A stretch of DNA of 36,146 nt from an uncultured Bacteroidales bacterium (GCA_937871625.1 CALMRD010000185.1:1-36146), one strand, 5' to 3'. Counted from the stretch's first letter, positions 19,050 through 27,810 are shown. Notes: generated by a model not told the origin, from the sequence alone. Numbers and translations: made by a program.

Positions 19050-20867
19050 TTAAAGTTTACCCAACAGACCGCCCCTGACATATATCTCATACTGGGCATC
19101 ATAGAAAGGATTGATGTTGGTTGTCAGTCCGTTCCGCTCATTGATGACATCACCTGTAAGCAGATTCACCGTGATGATGTCATGCTCCCTGAGGTCAATC
19201 TCCTCCAGCGAGATGTATGTCAGAACAGGGAATGCGGCATTGATGGCATTGCGTTCATAAATGGCACCGAAAGAGCGTGCAATAACTGCCTGTGCACCCA
19301 GTGAGACGAAGCAGTCCACCGCCTGCTGGCGTGAGCTTCCGCTGCCGAAGTTCTTGCCGGTGACGATGATGTCACCAGGCTCTGCTCTCTTTGCAAAGTC
19401 CTTGAAGCCTTCCAGGTTGTCAAAGGCATACTGGCCCATCTCACGTATATCAGTAATAGCCAGGTACCGGTTATGGAAGATCATGTCAGTGTCAATATTG
19501 TCACGTTCTATCAGCCACACCCTTCCCCTTATCACTGTAGGTTTGTCTTCTCTCCTTTTACTTTGGCTGGCAGCACCGGGTTCCTTCCTGGAGGCTGTTT
19601 TTGAAAACTTCGCCGGTTGGTCAGGGACAGCATCAGGGGTTGTAATGTATCCCGCCACTGCCGATGCAGCCACCACTGCTGGGGAGGCCAGGAAGACACT
19701 TCCCTGGCCCTGTTTGCCGGGGAAGTTCCTGTTGCCCGTACTGACTGTCATCTCTCCTTTTCCGTTCTGCCCAACCTGTCCGGCCGCACATCCTGCGCAG
19801 CCGGCATTGGAAACCAGTGCTCCCGCCTGCTTGAAGATACTTAACAGACCTTCATCAAGACACTGCTTCCATACAGCATCCGTTGAGGGCACAATCTTCA
19901 GGACAACTCCCGGTGCCACCTTCCTGTTACGGAGCATAGCCGCCGCAATTCTCATATCTTCCATCCGGCCGTTGGTACAACTGCCGATGAAGGCAGAGTC
20001 TATCTTTGTCAGTGGCAACTCTCTTACCGGCACAGCGTCATGAGGCTCGCCCGGACGCGACACCATCGGCACGAATGTGGTCACGTCGATATCAGCAGTG
20101 ACCTCATAACCGGCATCAGCATCAGCATATACCGGTTCAAAGGATGACCTGGCACGTGTACGGCAATAGTTGATTATCTCCTCCGATGGCGGGAACAGGA
20201 TGATTATGGCGCCCATCTCCGTTCCCATTGAGGCAATGGTAATGCGCTCATCAAGGGTCATCGAATCAACAGCCTCGCCGTACAGCTCTATGCTGTATCC
20301 AAGCAGCGTATTGGCGCCGTATATGCCCAGGAGGTTGAGGATGACATCCTTGGCGGTAACATTGTCAGGCAGTTTACCAATCAGGTTAATCCTTGCCGAG
20401 GCCGGCACCTTAAACCATACCTTCCCGCTATTCCATGTGGCTGCGATATCCATGTCTCCCATACCCTGTCCGAAGGCACCCACGGCACCCAGTATGTTTG
20501 CATGAGAGTCGGTGGATACGGCTGTGGCACCCGGCCATACATATCCCTCTTCTATGAGCAGGTGCGTTCCGATACCGGCATCAATATCATACAGAGGAAT
20601 ATCATTATTACGCGCAAATTGCCTGCAGATATGCTGATTGACGGCATATTTCTGGTCTGACCCCGTGGGGTTGCAGTCGAATGTAAAGAGTGTTTTCTCC
20701 GGGTCAGCCACTGTCAGACCATATTCATTGAGATTCTTGACGACGTTGGCACCTCCGAAATCCCTGGCAGCACGCGCATCTATTGTTATGTCTATTATCT
20801 CTCCCGGTTTTACCCTATCATATTTGGAGTGTGATGCAATAATCTTCTCAGTGATGGTCATTCCCAT
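19050..20867 (-). CDS. Fused LeuC-LeuD-type aconitase superfamily hydro-lyase (paralog 1)
   Basis: FIGSCTNGRMEDMRIAAAMLRNRKVAPGV, SNAGCAGCAAGQVGQ, NRNFPGKQGQGSVFLASPAVVAASAVAGYI; C-terminal NIDTDMIFHNRYLAI...GKNFGSGSSRQQAVDCFVSLGAQAVIARSF. Confidence 0.9.
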   Translation of the reverse strand: MGMTITEKIIASHSKYDRVKPGEIIDITIDARAARDFGGANVVKNLNEYGLTVADPEKTLFTFDCNPTGSDQKYAVNQHICRQFARNNDIPLYDIDAGIGTHLLIEEGYVWPGATAVSTDSHANILGAVGAFGQGMGDMDIAATWNSGKVWFKVPASARINLIGKLPDNVTAKDVILNLLGIYGANTLLGYSIELYGEAVDSMTLDERITIASMGTEMGAIIILFPPSEEIINYCRTRARSSFEPVYADADAGYEVTADIDVTTFVPMVSRPGEPHDAVPVRELPLTKIDSAFIGSCTNGRMEDMRIAAAMLRNRKVAPGVVLKIVPSTDAVWKQCLDEGLLSIFKQAGALVSNAGCAGCAAGQVGQNGKGEMTVSTGNRNFPGKQGQGSVFLASPAVVAASAVAGYITTPDAVPDQPAKFSKTASRKEPGAASQSKRREDKPTVIRGRVWLIERDNIDTDMIFHNRYLAITDIREMGQYAFDNLEGFKDFAKRAEPGDIIVTGKNFGSGSSRQQAVDCFVSLGAQAVIARSFGAIYERNAINAAFPVLTYISLEEIDLREHDIITVNLLTGDVINERNGLTTNINPFYDAQYEIYVRGGLLGKL

Positions 20868-20886
20868 AATAAACCTCCTGTTTTTT

Positions 20887-20898
20887 AATTGTACAATT
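20887..20898. promoter_or_regulatory. 12-bp perfect palindrome AATTGTACAATT next to a TAAATTTG -7 element (20900-20907, minus)
   Basis: Direct reading; lies between the -7 element and the aggagg-like RBS of paralog 1. Confidence 0.5.
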
Positions 20899-20982
20899 GC
20901 AAATTTAGCATTAAGGAACCACTACCGGTATGAAAAAAGTCATCTGCGGAGTCAATCCAGGCAAGCAATCCGTATCAGGGTA

Positions 20983-21831
20983 TCAGCTTCTGTACTGCGC
21001 CCTGTAGTCGCGCGCTGACATGCCTGCATGTTTTCGGAACTGCTTATTGAAGTTTGACACGGTAGCGAAGCCGCATTCAAATACAATCTCGTTTATCTGA
21101 TGATCAGTCTCGCGAAGCAGATAACAGGCCTTGTTTGTACGTACCTGGTTGACATAATCAACGAATCCGCTGCCCGTGCTGCGCGAGAAAAAGCGACTGA
21201 AGGAATGAGGGCTCATCTTTGCTATTGCGGCAACCTCCTTGACAGGTATAGGTCTGAAAAAGTTATCCCTCACAAATGCACAGACGGCAGTGAGCCTGCT
21301 GTCGTTCATATCACGGGTACCGGCGGCAGCATCTCCGGCCAGAAACTTGTACCTCTCAGCCGAGGAGAGGATCTCAAAGAGCCGGAAGAGACTCACCATC
21401 TTCCTCATTCCGGTCTCGGAGAGAAGCCGCCTCATAGGTTCCTCGGCAGCCCTGCCGGTCTCGGCAGGAAAGGATATGCCTCTTCCCGCTTCGTCAAGCA
21501 GACGCCGCAGGTCGGTCATCTCAAACTGTGAAAGAAGAGCCTCTCCCAATGATTCCCTCCTGAAGTGACACATAATGGCATGCTTCTCCCTCTCATCCCC
21601 TCCGTTGCTGTAGAAATTCCAGAAGTGACGGAGGTCAGGACCGTAGATGACCAGGTCATAATGATCAAAAATCTCCACGGAGTCTCCGGCAACACGGGTG
21701 CCGTTTCCGGTGATATTTAAAACTATCTCATACTCGGGGTGAACATGCAGAAAACTGCTCTCATGGTCAATCCACTCGGCCCTGAAGCCTGAGCCGTCAT
21801 CGTGCCTGATGGTAATAATTTCAGGTATCAT
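20983..21831 (-). CDS. AraC family transcriptional regulator
   Basis: N-terminal cupin-like HVHPEYEIVLNITGNGTRVAGDS; C-terminal double HTH KEVAAIAKMSPHSFSRFFSRSTGSGFVDYVNQVRTNKACYLLRETDHQINEIVFECGFATVSNFNKQFRKHAGMSARDYR. Confidence 0.95.
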   Translation of the reverse strand: MIPEIITIRHDDGSGFRAEWIDHESSFLHVHPEYEIVLNITGNGTRVAGDSVEIFDHYDLVIYGPDLRHFWNFYSNGGDEREKHAIMCHFRRESLGEALLSQFEMTDLRRLLDEAGRGISFPAETGRAAEEPMRRLLSETGMRKMVSLFRLFEILSSAERYKFLAGDAAAGTRDMNDSRLTAVCAFVRDNFFRPIPVKEVAAIAKMSPHSFSRFFSRSTGSGFVDYVNQVRTNKACYLLRETDHQINEIVFECGFATVSNFNKQFRKHAGMSARDYRAQYRS

Positions 21832-21949
21832 AAAAATTGTCTGTTTGTTGCAGTGCCTTGTAATGATCCGATATCCCCAATAAAAATAAGCAAACTAAAT
21901 GAGATGGCAATCTGCCTCCACGGAGATACATTCACAAATAATTTAAAAA

Positions 21950-21981
21950 TTTGCATTGTGAAAAATAATATGTTATATTTG
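21950..21981 (+). promoter_or_regulatory. Bacteroidetes sigma-ABfr-type promoter (TTTG-N20-TATATTTG)
   Basis: -33 TTTG at 21950-21953 and -7 TATATTTG at 21974-21981; drives the structured RNA region. Confidence 0.75.
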
Positions 21982-21987
21982 TCAAAA

Positions 21988-22182
21988 GCTAATGCTTTAA
22001 AATAAAAAGAGGAGAGTAAGGGTTACCTGTGGGAATCAATAGGATTGTATTGCAGACATTGACTTTCACATGGACCTATAGGCTGACTACCATAGGTTAC
22101 TTCCTTTTATCAGACAGTAGATTCCGGGATTATCTCATAAGCCCGTTCCTTAAAGTACCACGGTAACCCTCTCCTCTTTTTT
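21988..22182 (+). ncRNA. Candidate structured RNA (6S-like RNA or long structured leader), ~190 nt
   Basis: Long-range closing helix: 22004-22015/22170-22181 (12 bp), 22020-22027/22162-22169 (8 bp), 22029-22032/22158-22161 (4 bp), 22033-22037/22120-22124 (5 bp). Internal hairpins at 22125-22145 and 22074-22097. U-rich 3' end TTTTTTCTTTT. Preceded by a near-consensus promoter. Confidence 0.7.
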
Positions 22183-22197
22183 CTTTTGCACCTGCCA

Positions 22198-22899
22198 ATG
22201 AAAACTTTCCTGAAAAGATTTGAGAATAACAGGGACCTGGTGATTCTCTTCGGGACGTGGGGTATAGATGAAAAAGCTTTCTCAAATCTTTGTACCGACA
22301 GGTTTGATTTCATACTCTTCTACAACTATTCAGCCGACGAGCCGCTTATTCTTCCCGAGATGAAAACCTACCGCAGGGTGACTGTCATAGGTTGGTCGCT
22401 CGGTGTCTGGGCAGCTGAGTACTACAGCCGTAAGATGGGAATCAGGCCTGACCTGACAATTGCAATCAACGGCACCCCTGTGGCCGCCGATGACAAGTAC
22501 GGCATCCCTCTCAGGATATTCGAAGCAACACTGGAGAACATATCGAATTACAGCATGGGCAAGTTCTATCTAAGGCTCTTTGGCACAAGAAGCCGTTTTG
22601 AGATGAACAGGCAAAATATCCCTTCCCGCTCTGAGAAGTCGCTCCATGATGAGCTCAGGTGGCTATACAACAGGATGATGGAACCGGTGGAGACAGGGTT
22701 TCTCTGGGACTATTCACTAATTGGATCTGAAGACAGGGTCTTCAGGGCGTCAAACCTTAAAAGCTACTGGTCCATGCACCCCGAAACAAGGCAGATCATA
22801 GTTGATGCACCTCATTATCTCTTTGACAACTGGAACTCACTGGAAGAGCTGATTCGGTATGTAAGGCGTTTCCGCCTCTCTCCCTTTCGCAACAGGTGA
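22198..22899 (+). CDS. BioG/DUF452-like pimeloyl-ACP methyl ester esterase family protein
   Basis: VILFGTWGIDEKAFSNL...FILFYNYSAD...VTVIGWSLGVWAAEYY (GWSLG nucleophile elbow)...INGTPVAADDKYGIP...VDAPHYLFDNW. Confidence 0.8.
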   Translation: MKTFLKRFENNRDLVILFGTWGIDEKAFSNLCTDRFDFILFYNYSADEPLILPEMKTYRRVTVIGWSLGVWAAEYYSRKMGIRPDLTIAINGTPVAADDKYGIPLRIFEATLENISNYSMGKFYLRLFGTRSRFEMNRQNIPSRSEKSLHDELRWLYNRMMEPVETGFLWDYSLIGSEDRVFRASNLKSYWSMHPETRQIIVDAPHYLFDNWNSLEELIRYVRRFRLSPFRNR

Positions 22900-22947
22900 C
22901 CTGCGGAATGTCCTGACCTCCTTTCTTATCAGCTGTCTCGCACGAAG

Positions 22948-23066
22948 GCAGCGACAATACTATTTTCACCACGGACTTCAGGTTAAAGCAGCGACTATAC
23001 TACTTTCAACAAGGGTTTCAGGTTAAAACAGCCACTATGTTTTTTCAACCACTGTTACCGGCTAGA
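22948..23066. repeat. Imperfect tandem repeat, 40-bp period, ~3 copies (third degenerate)
   Basis: GCAGCGACAATACTATTTTCACCACGGACTTCAGGTTAAA / GCAGCGACTATACTACTTTCAACAAGGGTTTCAGGTTAAA / ACAGCCACTATGTTTTTTCAACCACTGTTACCGGCTAG. Confidence 0.85.
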
Positions 23067-24396
23067 GGTCACGTAAGAGAACATTGTCTTCAGATGAAGC
23101 TATAAGTGTCTCGAACCTGGACAGGGCGGCATCTATCTTCCTGTAATCGGAGTTGTTGATGACGATCTTGTGCATTGAGCCTGAGGTCTCAAGCTTTTCC
23201 AGAAGGAATGAGAGTGTCATCTTGTTGATATCGGTACCGGGCTGGTAAACGTATCTCTCCTCTGCATCATCCCATACCTCGGTCACCATCCCTGAATCAC
23301 TCAGCAGGTCAAGACATTCATGCACCGTCCGCACCGGCAGGCTCAGCTGTTCCGAGATATCCTCGGGAGCCTTCGGCCTGGTTCCCCTGATGAAGTCGGC
23401 GACAAGTGCATGCATCACCAGGAGCGTAAGTCTCTTCTTCTGCCTCGGAGAGACATTCTGAACGTCAAACTCAAACTCAAAGCGGGTGATGTTCTGCATG
23501 TAGTATGAGAGCTGAGCACCCATCAGCAATACCACCCAGCTCATCTGCATCCATATCATCAGCAGCGGGATGGCCGCGAAGCTTCCGTAGAGTGTGCCGA
23601 GCTTTGTCAGACCAACCTGCGATTCAACATAGAGTATCTGTATGATCTGTAGCGCTATGCCCGCAATTATGCCTGAGAAGATGGCCGACCTGACCTTGAC
23701 CCTGGTGTTGGGCATTACAAGAAATGCTGCCGTCGATACCAGACAAAGCAGTATAAAGGGAAGGAGCTGCACCAGGAAGGAGACCACCGGCTTCAGTCCC
23801 TCAAGCATGTCAGACCTGCCAAGCAGTTCGTTAAGCCTGGTCGTTGCCAGCACAGTCACACTGCTGGAGGCAATAAAGATCACGGGCACAAGGAAGATGA
23901 TGGCAAGATAATCTGTCAGCTGACGGTACCATACCCTTGTCTCCTCAACCTTCCAGATGGAGTTGAAGGTGCTCTCCACATAGCTCAGAAGCTGTCCTAC
24001 CGTATAAAAGAGAAAGGCCACCCCGATACCGGCGAGCCAGCCGCCACTGGTCTGCTCAAGGGTGTTGTTTGCAAAATCAAGTATCCAGTTCATTACCTGC
24101 TCCTGGTTATGGAACTGCATGATGATCTGTGCCCTCATCTCATCATGCAGGCCGAAACCCTTTGCAATACCGAATGCAAGGGCAACAAGTGGTATAACCG
24201 ACAGGATGGAGAAAAAAGTGAGGGCGGAAGCCTTAATGTATATGTTGTCTCTTTTTATGCCCTTGTAAAGAAGATAGATGATCCTTCCCTGTCTTACCCA
24301 GTAAGGCTTCGATCTCCTTATACTGTCTGCCAGGAACCTGGTTCCCTGGCTGACTTTCTGCCGGATGGCCTGTATTATTTTATGGAACGAACTCAT
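23062..24396 (-). CDS. YihY/virulence factor BrkB family membrane protein
   Basis: IYIKASALTFFSILSVIPLVALAFGIAKGFG...GTLYGSFAAIPLLMIWMQMSWVVLLMGAQLSY; C-terminal winged-helix-like extension. Confidence 0.92.
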   Translation of the reverse strand: MSSFHKIIQAIRQKVSQGTRFLADSIRRSKPYWVRQGRIIYLLYKGIKRDNIYIKASALTFFSILSVIPLVALAFGIAKGFGLHDEMRAQIIMQFHNQEQVMNWILDFANNTLEQTSGGWLAGIGVAFLFYTVGQLLSYVESTFNSIWKVEETRVWYRQLTDYLAIIFLVPVIFIASSSVTVLATTRLNELLGRSDMLEGLKPVVSFLVQLLPFILLCLVSTAAFLVMPNTRVKVRSAIFSGIIAGIALQIIQILYVESQVGLTKLGTLYGSFAAIPLLMIWMQMSWVVLLMGAQLSYYMQNITRFEFEFDVQNVSPRQKKRLTLLVMHALVADFIRGTRPKAPEDISEQLSLPVRTVHECLDLLSDSGMVTEVWDDAEERYVYQPGTDINKMTLSFLLEKLETSGSMHKIVINNSDYRKIDAALSRFETLIASSEDNVLLRDL

Positions 24397-24482
24397 CAGT
24401 TTTCAATCGCTACTGCCGGAACGCAAATTTAAGAAATCATCTTCAAACAGTATTGTTATCTTCACACTTTGAACTTTATCAG

Positions 24483-25184
24483 ATGGAAATCACTATAAAA
24501 GAGTTCGTCAGGGGGGCTCAGGAGGCTCAGGGTGTGACAGTTATCATCGATGTCTTTCGCGCTTTTAGCACAGCATGCTATGCCTTTGACAACGGAATAA
24601 AACGACTTATTAACGTAGCTTCCCCTGAGGAAGCCTTTGCCCTAAGGGATAAACTTGGTGCCGAGGCAATTATTGCAGGAGAACAGAATGAAATGAAGCC
24701 TGAGGGATTTGACCTCGGTAACAGCCCTACTGAGATGCTCACCGGCCGGCTTGAAGGTAAGACAATGATTCACTGCACTACCGCCGGCACCAATGGCATT
24801 GTCAATGCCGCCGGAGCTGGCGGGGTGTTTGGGGCAGGACTGGTCAATGCAGGGGCCATGGCTTCCTATATCTCAATGCTGAACCCTGACAAGGTGACCC
24901 TGGTGGCCATGGGCTACAGGGCTGTCGATTCGGCAGAAGAAGACCTGCTGTGCGCCAGGTATATCAGAGACCTGCTCATGGGTCACGAGAGAGATGTCTC
25001 ATCTGAAATTGAAGCCCTGAGGAAGGGATCCGGAAGAAGATTCTTCGAACCAGCCAATATCACTTTCAGTCCGCCAACCGACTTCTTTCTCTGCACTGAC
25101 CTGAACCGGTTCAACTTTGTACTCAGGGCTGTAATGACAGCCCCCGGGCAGGCAGATATAATGCGGATAGACATCAATCACTGA
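24483..25184 (+). CDS. comB: ComB-family 2-phosphosulfolactate phosphatase
   Basis: VTVIIDVFRAFSTACYAFDNGIKRL, AGEQNEMKPEGFDLGNSPTEM, GKTMIHCTTAGTNGIVNA. Likely start at 24483 (ORF track 24453). Confidence 0.85.
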   Translation: MEITIKEFVRGAQEAQGVTVIIDVFRAFSTACYAFDNGIKRLINVASPEEAFALRDKLGAEAIIAGEQNEMKPEGFDLGNSPTEMLTGRLEGKTMIHCTTAGTNGIVNAAGAGGVFGAGLVNAGAMASYISMLNPDKVTLVAMGYRAVDSAEEDLLCARYIRDLLMGHERDVSSEIEALRKGSGRRFFEPANITFSPPTDFFLCTDLNRFNFVLRAVMTAPGQADIMRIDINH

Positions 25185-25200
25185 TCCCCCTCATCAACTT

Positions 25201-26673
25201 ATGGCAGGAAAATTGTACAGACGCAACAGATCAACCTACCGACAGATGAACTTCAGACACGCCGCAGTAGTATATATCATTGCTTTCTTCTCCCTCTCCG
25301 GACTCCTGAATGGCCAGCCTGGCCACTCCATCAGCGTCAGGGTCGACGGCGCTCCCCAGTCCACCGTCAGGCTTGCATACCATGTCGGAAACCAACAGTA
25401 CGTCAGAGACAGCCTTGTTACTGACAGTGGCGGTAGTTGCACCTTCAGAGGGGCGGAGAGACTCCCCTCCGGCGTCTACATGATCGTCCTTCCGGGAAAC
25501 ACCTTCTTTGAATTCCTTTTAGGAGACGACCAGCATATTGACATTAGCTGTGATGCGAAAAACCCGGGAGGAACACTTCTTTTCAGGGGCTCCGATGAAA
25601 ACCAGAGGTTTCTTGAATACCAGAAAAAATGGAAGGTGCTTCAGGAAGAGGCTGTAAGTCTCTCAGCCGGGCTCAGGGATTCGAGCCTCTCAAAGGAGGA
25701 GACTGCTCTCCGGAAGGATAAACTTGCTGCACAGGAGAAGAAGATGAAACAGTATCTTCTCCAAACCGCCGAAACCAACAGTGGAACTCTTCTTGGCGCA
25801 ATTGCCAGATCAATTATTCCTCCTGAGCCTTATGTTCCGATAGTTCCTGCCGGCACCTATAACCGCGACTCTGTCAGCAGGCTGCTCTCATACATCCATT
25901 ATAAGGATCATTTCTTTGACAACGTCGATCTCTCGCAACCCGGGCTGATACGCAGTCCGATTCTGGGCGGCAGGCTCGAACAGTTCTTCAGGCAGGTGGT
26001 CATCCAGATGCCGGACTCTATCATCAGGGAGGCCGACAGGCTTCTGCGGAAGAGCGCCGTGAATGATGATGTCTTTCAGTATGTGGCCGTCTGGATCATG
26101 AACAGGTACGCATCAAGTGAGATAATGGGTCATGATGCGGTGGTTGTCCATCTTGCAGACAAAGTGTACCTGGCAGGCAAGGCCCCGTGGGCAACGAAGG
26201 AGTACCTGGCAGAACTGGAAAAAAGAGTCAGCAGATTAAGGTCAAGCCTGATAGGACAAAAGGCACCGGAACTGCTTATGAACTCCTTTGCCGGCCACTA
26301 CGTCTCCCTCTATGATGTTGAGGCTGAATATACAATAGTCTATTTCTGGGAACCGGACTGCGGACATTGTAAGGTTGCCACACCCCTGCTCAGGGATTAC
26401 TACAATGACAACAGGGATAAGGGCATAGAGGTGTTCGCTGTATGTACACATCATGAAAGGGAGAAATGGGAGAAATACATAGTTGACAACGGGCTGAACT
26501 GGATAAACGGCTGGGATCCGGAACGACTGAGCCGGTTTGATCATTTTTACAATGTCGACTCCACTCCTCTTATCTATATTCTTGACAGGCAGAAGAAGAT
26601 CATTGCGAAACGGCTGGCTGCCGAAGATGTCTCATCATTCATTGAGGCCTACAGGAAGTACGCCGGCAAGTGA
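25201..26673 (+). CDS. TlpA-like thioredoxin-fold protein with N-terminal DUF4369-like domain
   Basis: Signal-anchor N-terminus; DUF4369-like GSCTFRGAERLPSGVYMIVLPG...FEFLLGDDQHIDISCD; C-terminal YFWEPDCGHCKVATPLLRDYY (CGHC active site). Confidence 0.88.
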   Translation: MAGKLYRRNRSTYRQMNFRHAAVVYIIAFFSLSGLLNGQPGHSISVRVDGAPQSTVRLAYHVGNQQYVRDSLVTDSGGSCTFRGAERLPSGVYMIVLPGNTFFEFLLGDDQHIDISCDAKNPGGTLLFRGSDENQRFLEYQKKWKVLQEEAVSLSAGLRDSSLSKEETALRKDKLAAQEKKMKQYLLQTAETNSGTLLGAIARSIIPPEPYVPIVPAGTYNRDSVSRLLSYIHYKDHFFDNVDLSQPGLIRSPILGGRLEQFFRQVVIQMPDSIIREADRLLRKSAVNDDVFQYVAVWIMNRYASSEIMGHDAVVVHLADKVYLAGKAPWATKEYLAELEKRVSRLRSSLIGQKAPELLMNSFAGHYVSLYDVEAEYTIVYFWEPDCGHCKVATPLLRDYYNDNRDKGIEVFAVCTHHEREKWEKYIVDNGLNWINGWDPERLSRFDHFYNVDSTPLIYILDRQKKIIAKRLAAEDVSSFIEAYRKYAGK

Positions 26674-26802
26674 GTCCGCTCTTCAGATCTATAAGGCTGG
26701 CAAATCAGCAGAAACAGGTGCATTTGCTCCCCGGGCTGGAGAGCCGTCAGGGATATTTATAGCTCTTCAGGCTGGTATATCATCTGATAATTGTTAAGTG
26801 CC

Positions 26803-27810
26803 TCACTCCTCAGGCAGATGAACCATCAGATCATATAATGTAGAATAAGATCTTGTTTGTGAGCCTTCTGCAATAGTCCAGCACCATCCTTCCTTCTCTC
26901 TCTTAACCGTAATCTTAACATCTGCCTTCTGATCGACGGTGTAGCCACATCTGCCCAGTGCCTTTTCTGTCAGGCTGAGGGCAGGAGCGTCACCTCCGAG
27001 AGCGATCCCCCTCCTTTTTCCTCTTACAAAGCTGAAGGTGCCTTCATGGCTGCTGAAGGAGAGCAGCGGGCTCTCAAAGGCATGTGCGATGGTACCTGAC
27101 AGTATCAGGTCCTCCGGTGCACCCTCGGTTATACCATCACCGTGCATAAGCCATATCCTGTCAGCCTCGTTGAGAGCTGTATCGAGGTCGTGGGTTGAAT
27201 AGAGAACGCATTTTCCCTTCTCCCTGGTAAGTTTTCTCAGCAGGCTTACGATGCCGTACCGCGAGGGAAGGTCGAGAAAGGCGGTAGGCTCATCCATGAC
27301 CAGCAATTCAGTATCCTGTGCCAGCGACCGTGCTATAAGCGTTCTCTGTCTCTCGCCGTCGGAAATGCTGTCTAGCCTGCGACCGGCAAGCTCCAGCATT
27401 CCGGTATCTTCAAGAGCAAGGTCAACGGCCTCCCTGTCGGCGGACGTCATGGCGCCAATCCAGTTGGTATAGGGGAATCGTCCCAGTGACACTGCCTCGC
27501 GTACCGTGATATTGCGCTCGGCAACCGGCTCGGTGGAGGTGTAGCTGACTATCCTGGGCAGCATGGTGCTGCCGATGGTGTGAAGGTCCCTTCCCTGAAG
27601 CCTCACGGTTCCCCCTATAGGAGGCTGGAGTGACACCAGGGTCCTCAGCAGTGTGCTCTTTCCGGCTCCGTTGCGGCCTATTAGCGCCACCAGTTCACCT
27701 GATCCGGCACTGACGGAGAGATGCTCCATGACCCTGACGCACCTGCGGCGCGATGAGTAGCCTATTGTGAGCTCCAGTGTCTCTGCAAGCGCAACTCCTC
27801 TTTCCCTCAT
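26803..27810 (-). CDS. btuD: ABC transporter ATP-binding protein (FecE/BtuD type) with C-terminal extension
   Basis: LIGRNGAGKSTLLRTL (Walker A), ISDGERQRTLIARSLAQDTELLVMDEPTAFLD. ATG at 27810 overlaps the upstream permease stop; the longer ORF track start (28278) is antisense-frame read-through. Confidence 0.88.
   Translation of the reverse strand: MRERGVALAETLELTIGYSSRRRCVRVMEHLSVSAGSGELVALIGRNGAGKSTLLRTLVSLQPPIGGTVRLQGRDLHTIGSTMLPRIVSYTSTEPVAERNITVREAVSLGRFPYTNWIGAMTSADREAVDLALEDTGMLELAGRRLDSISDGERQRTLIARSLAQDTELLVMDEPTAFLDLPSRYGIVSLLRKLTREKGKCVLYSTHDLDTALNEADRIWLMHGDGITEGAPEDLILSGTIAHAFESPLLSFSSHEGTFSFVRGKRRGIALGGDAPALSLTEKALGRCGYTVDQKADVKITVKREKEGWCWTIAEGSQTRSYSTLYDLMVHLPEE

Noticed and set aside
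22110-22313. Minus-strand 67-aa ORF across the structured RNA region
   Set aside because: No recognisable motif, overlaps bioG-like coding sequence and the inverted-repeat RNA; better explained as noncoding.
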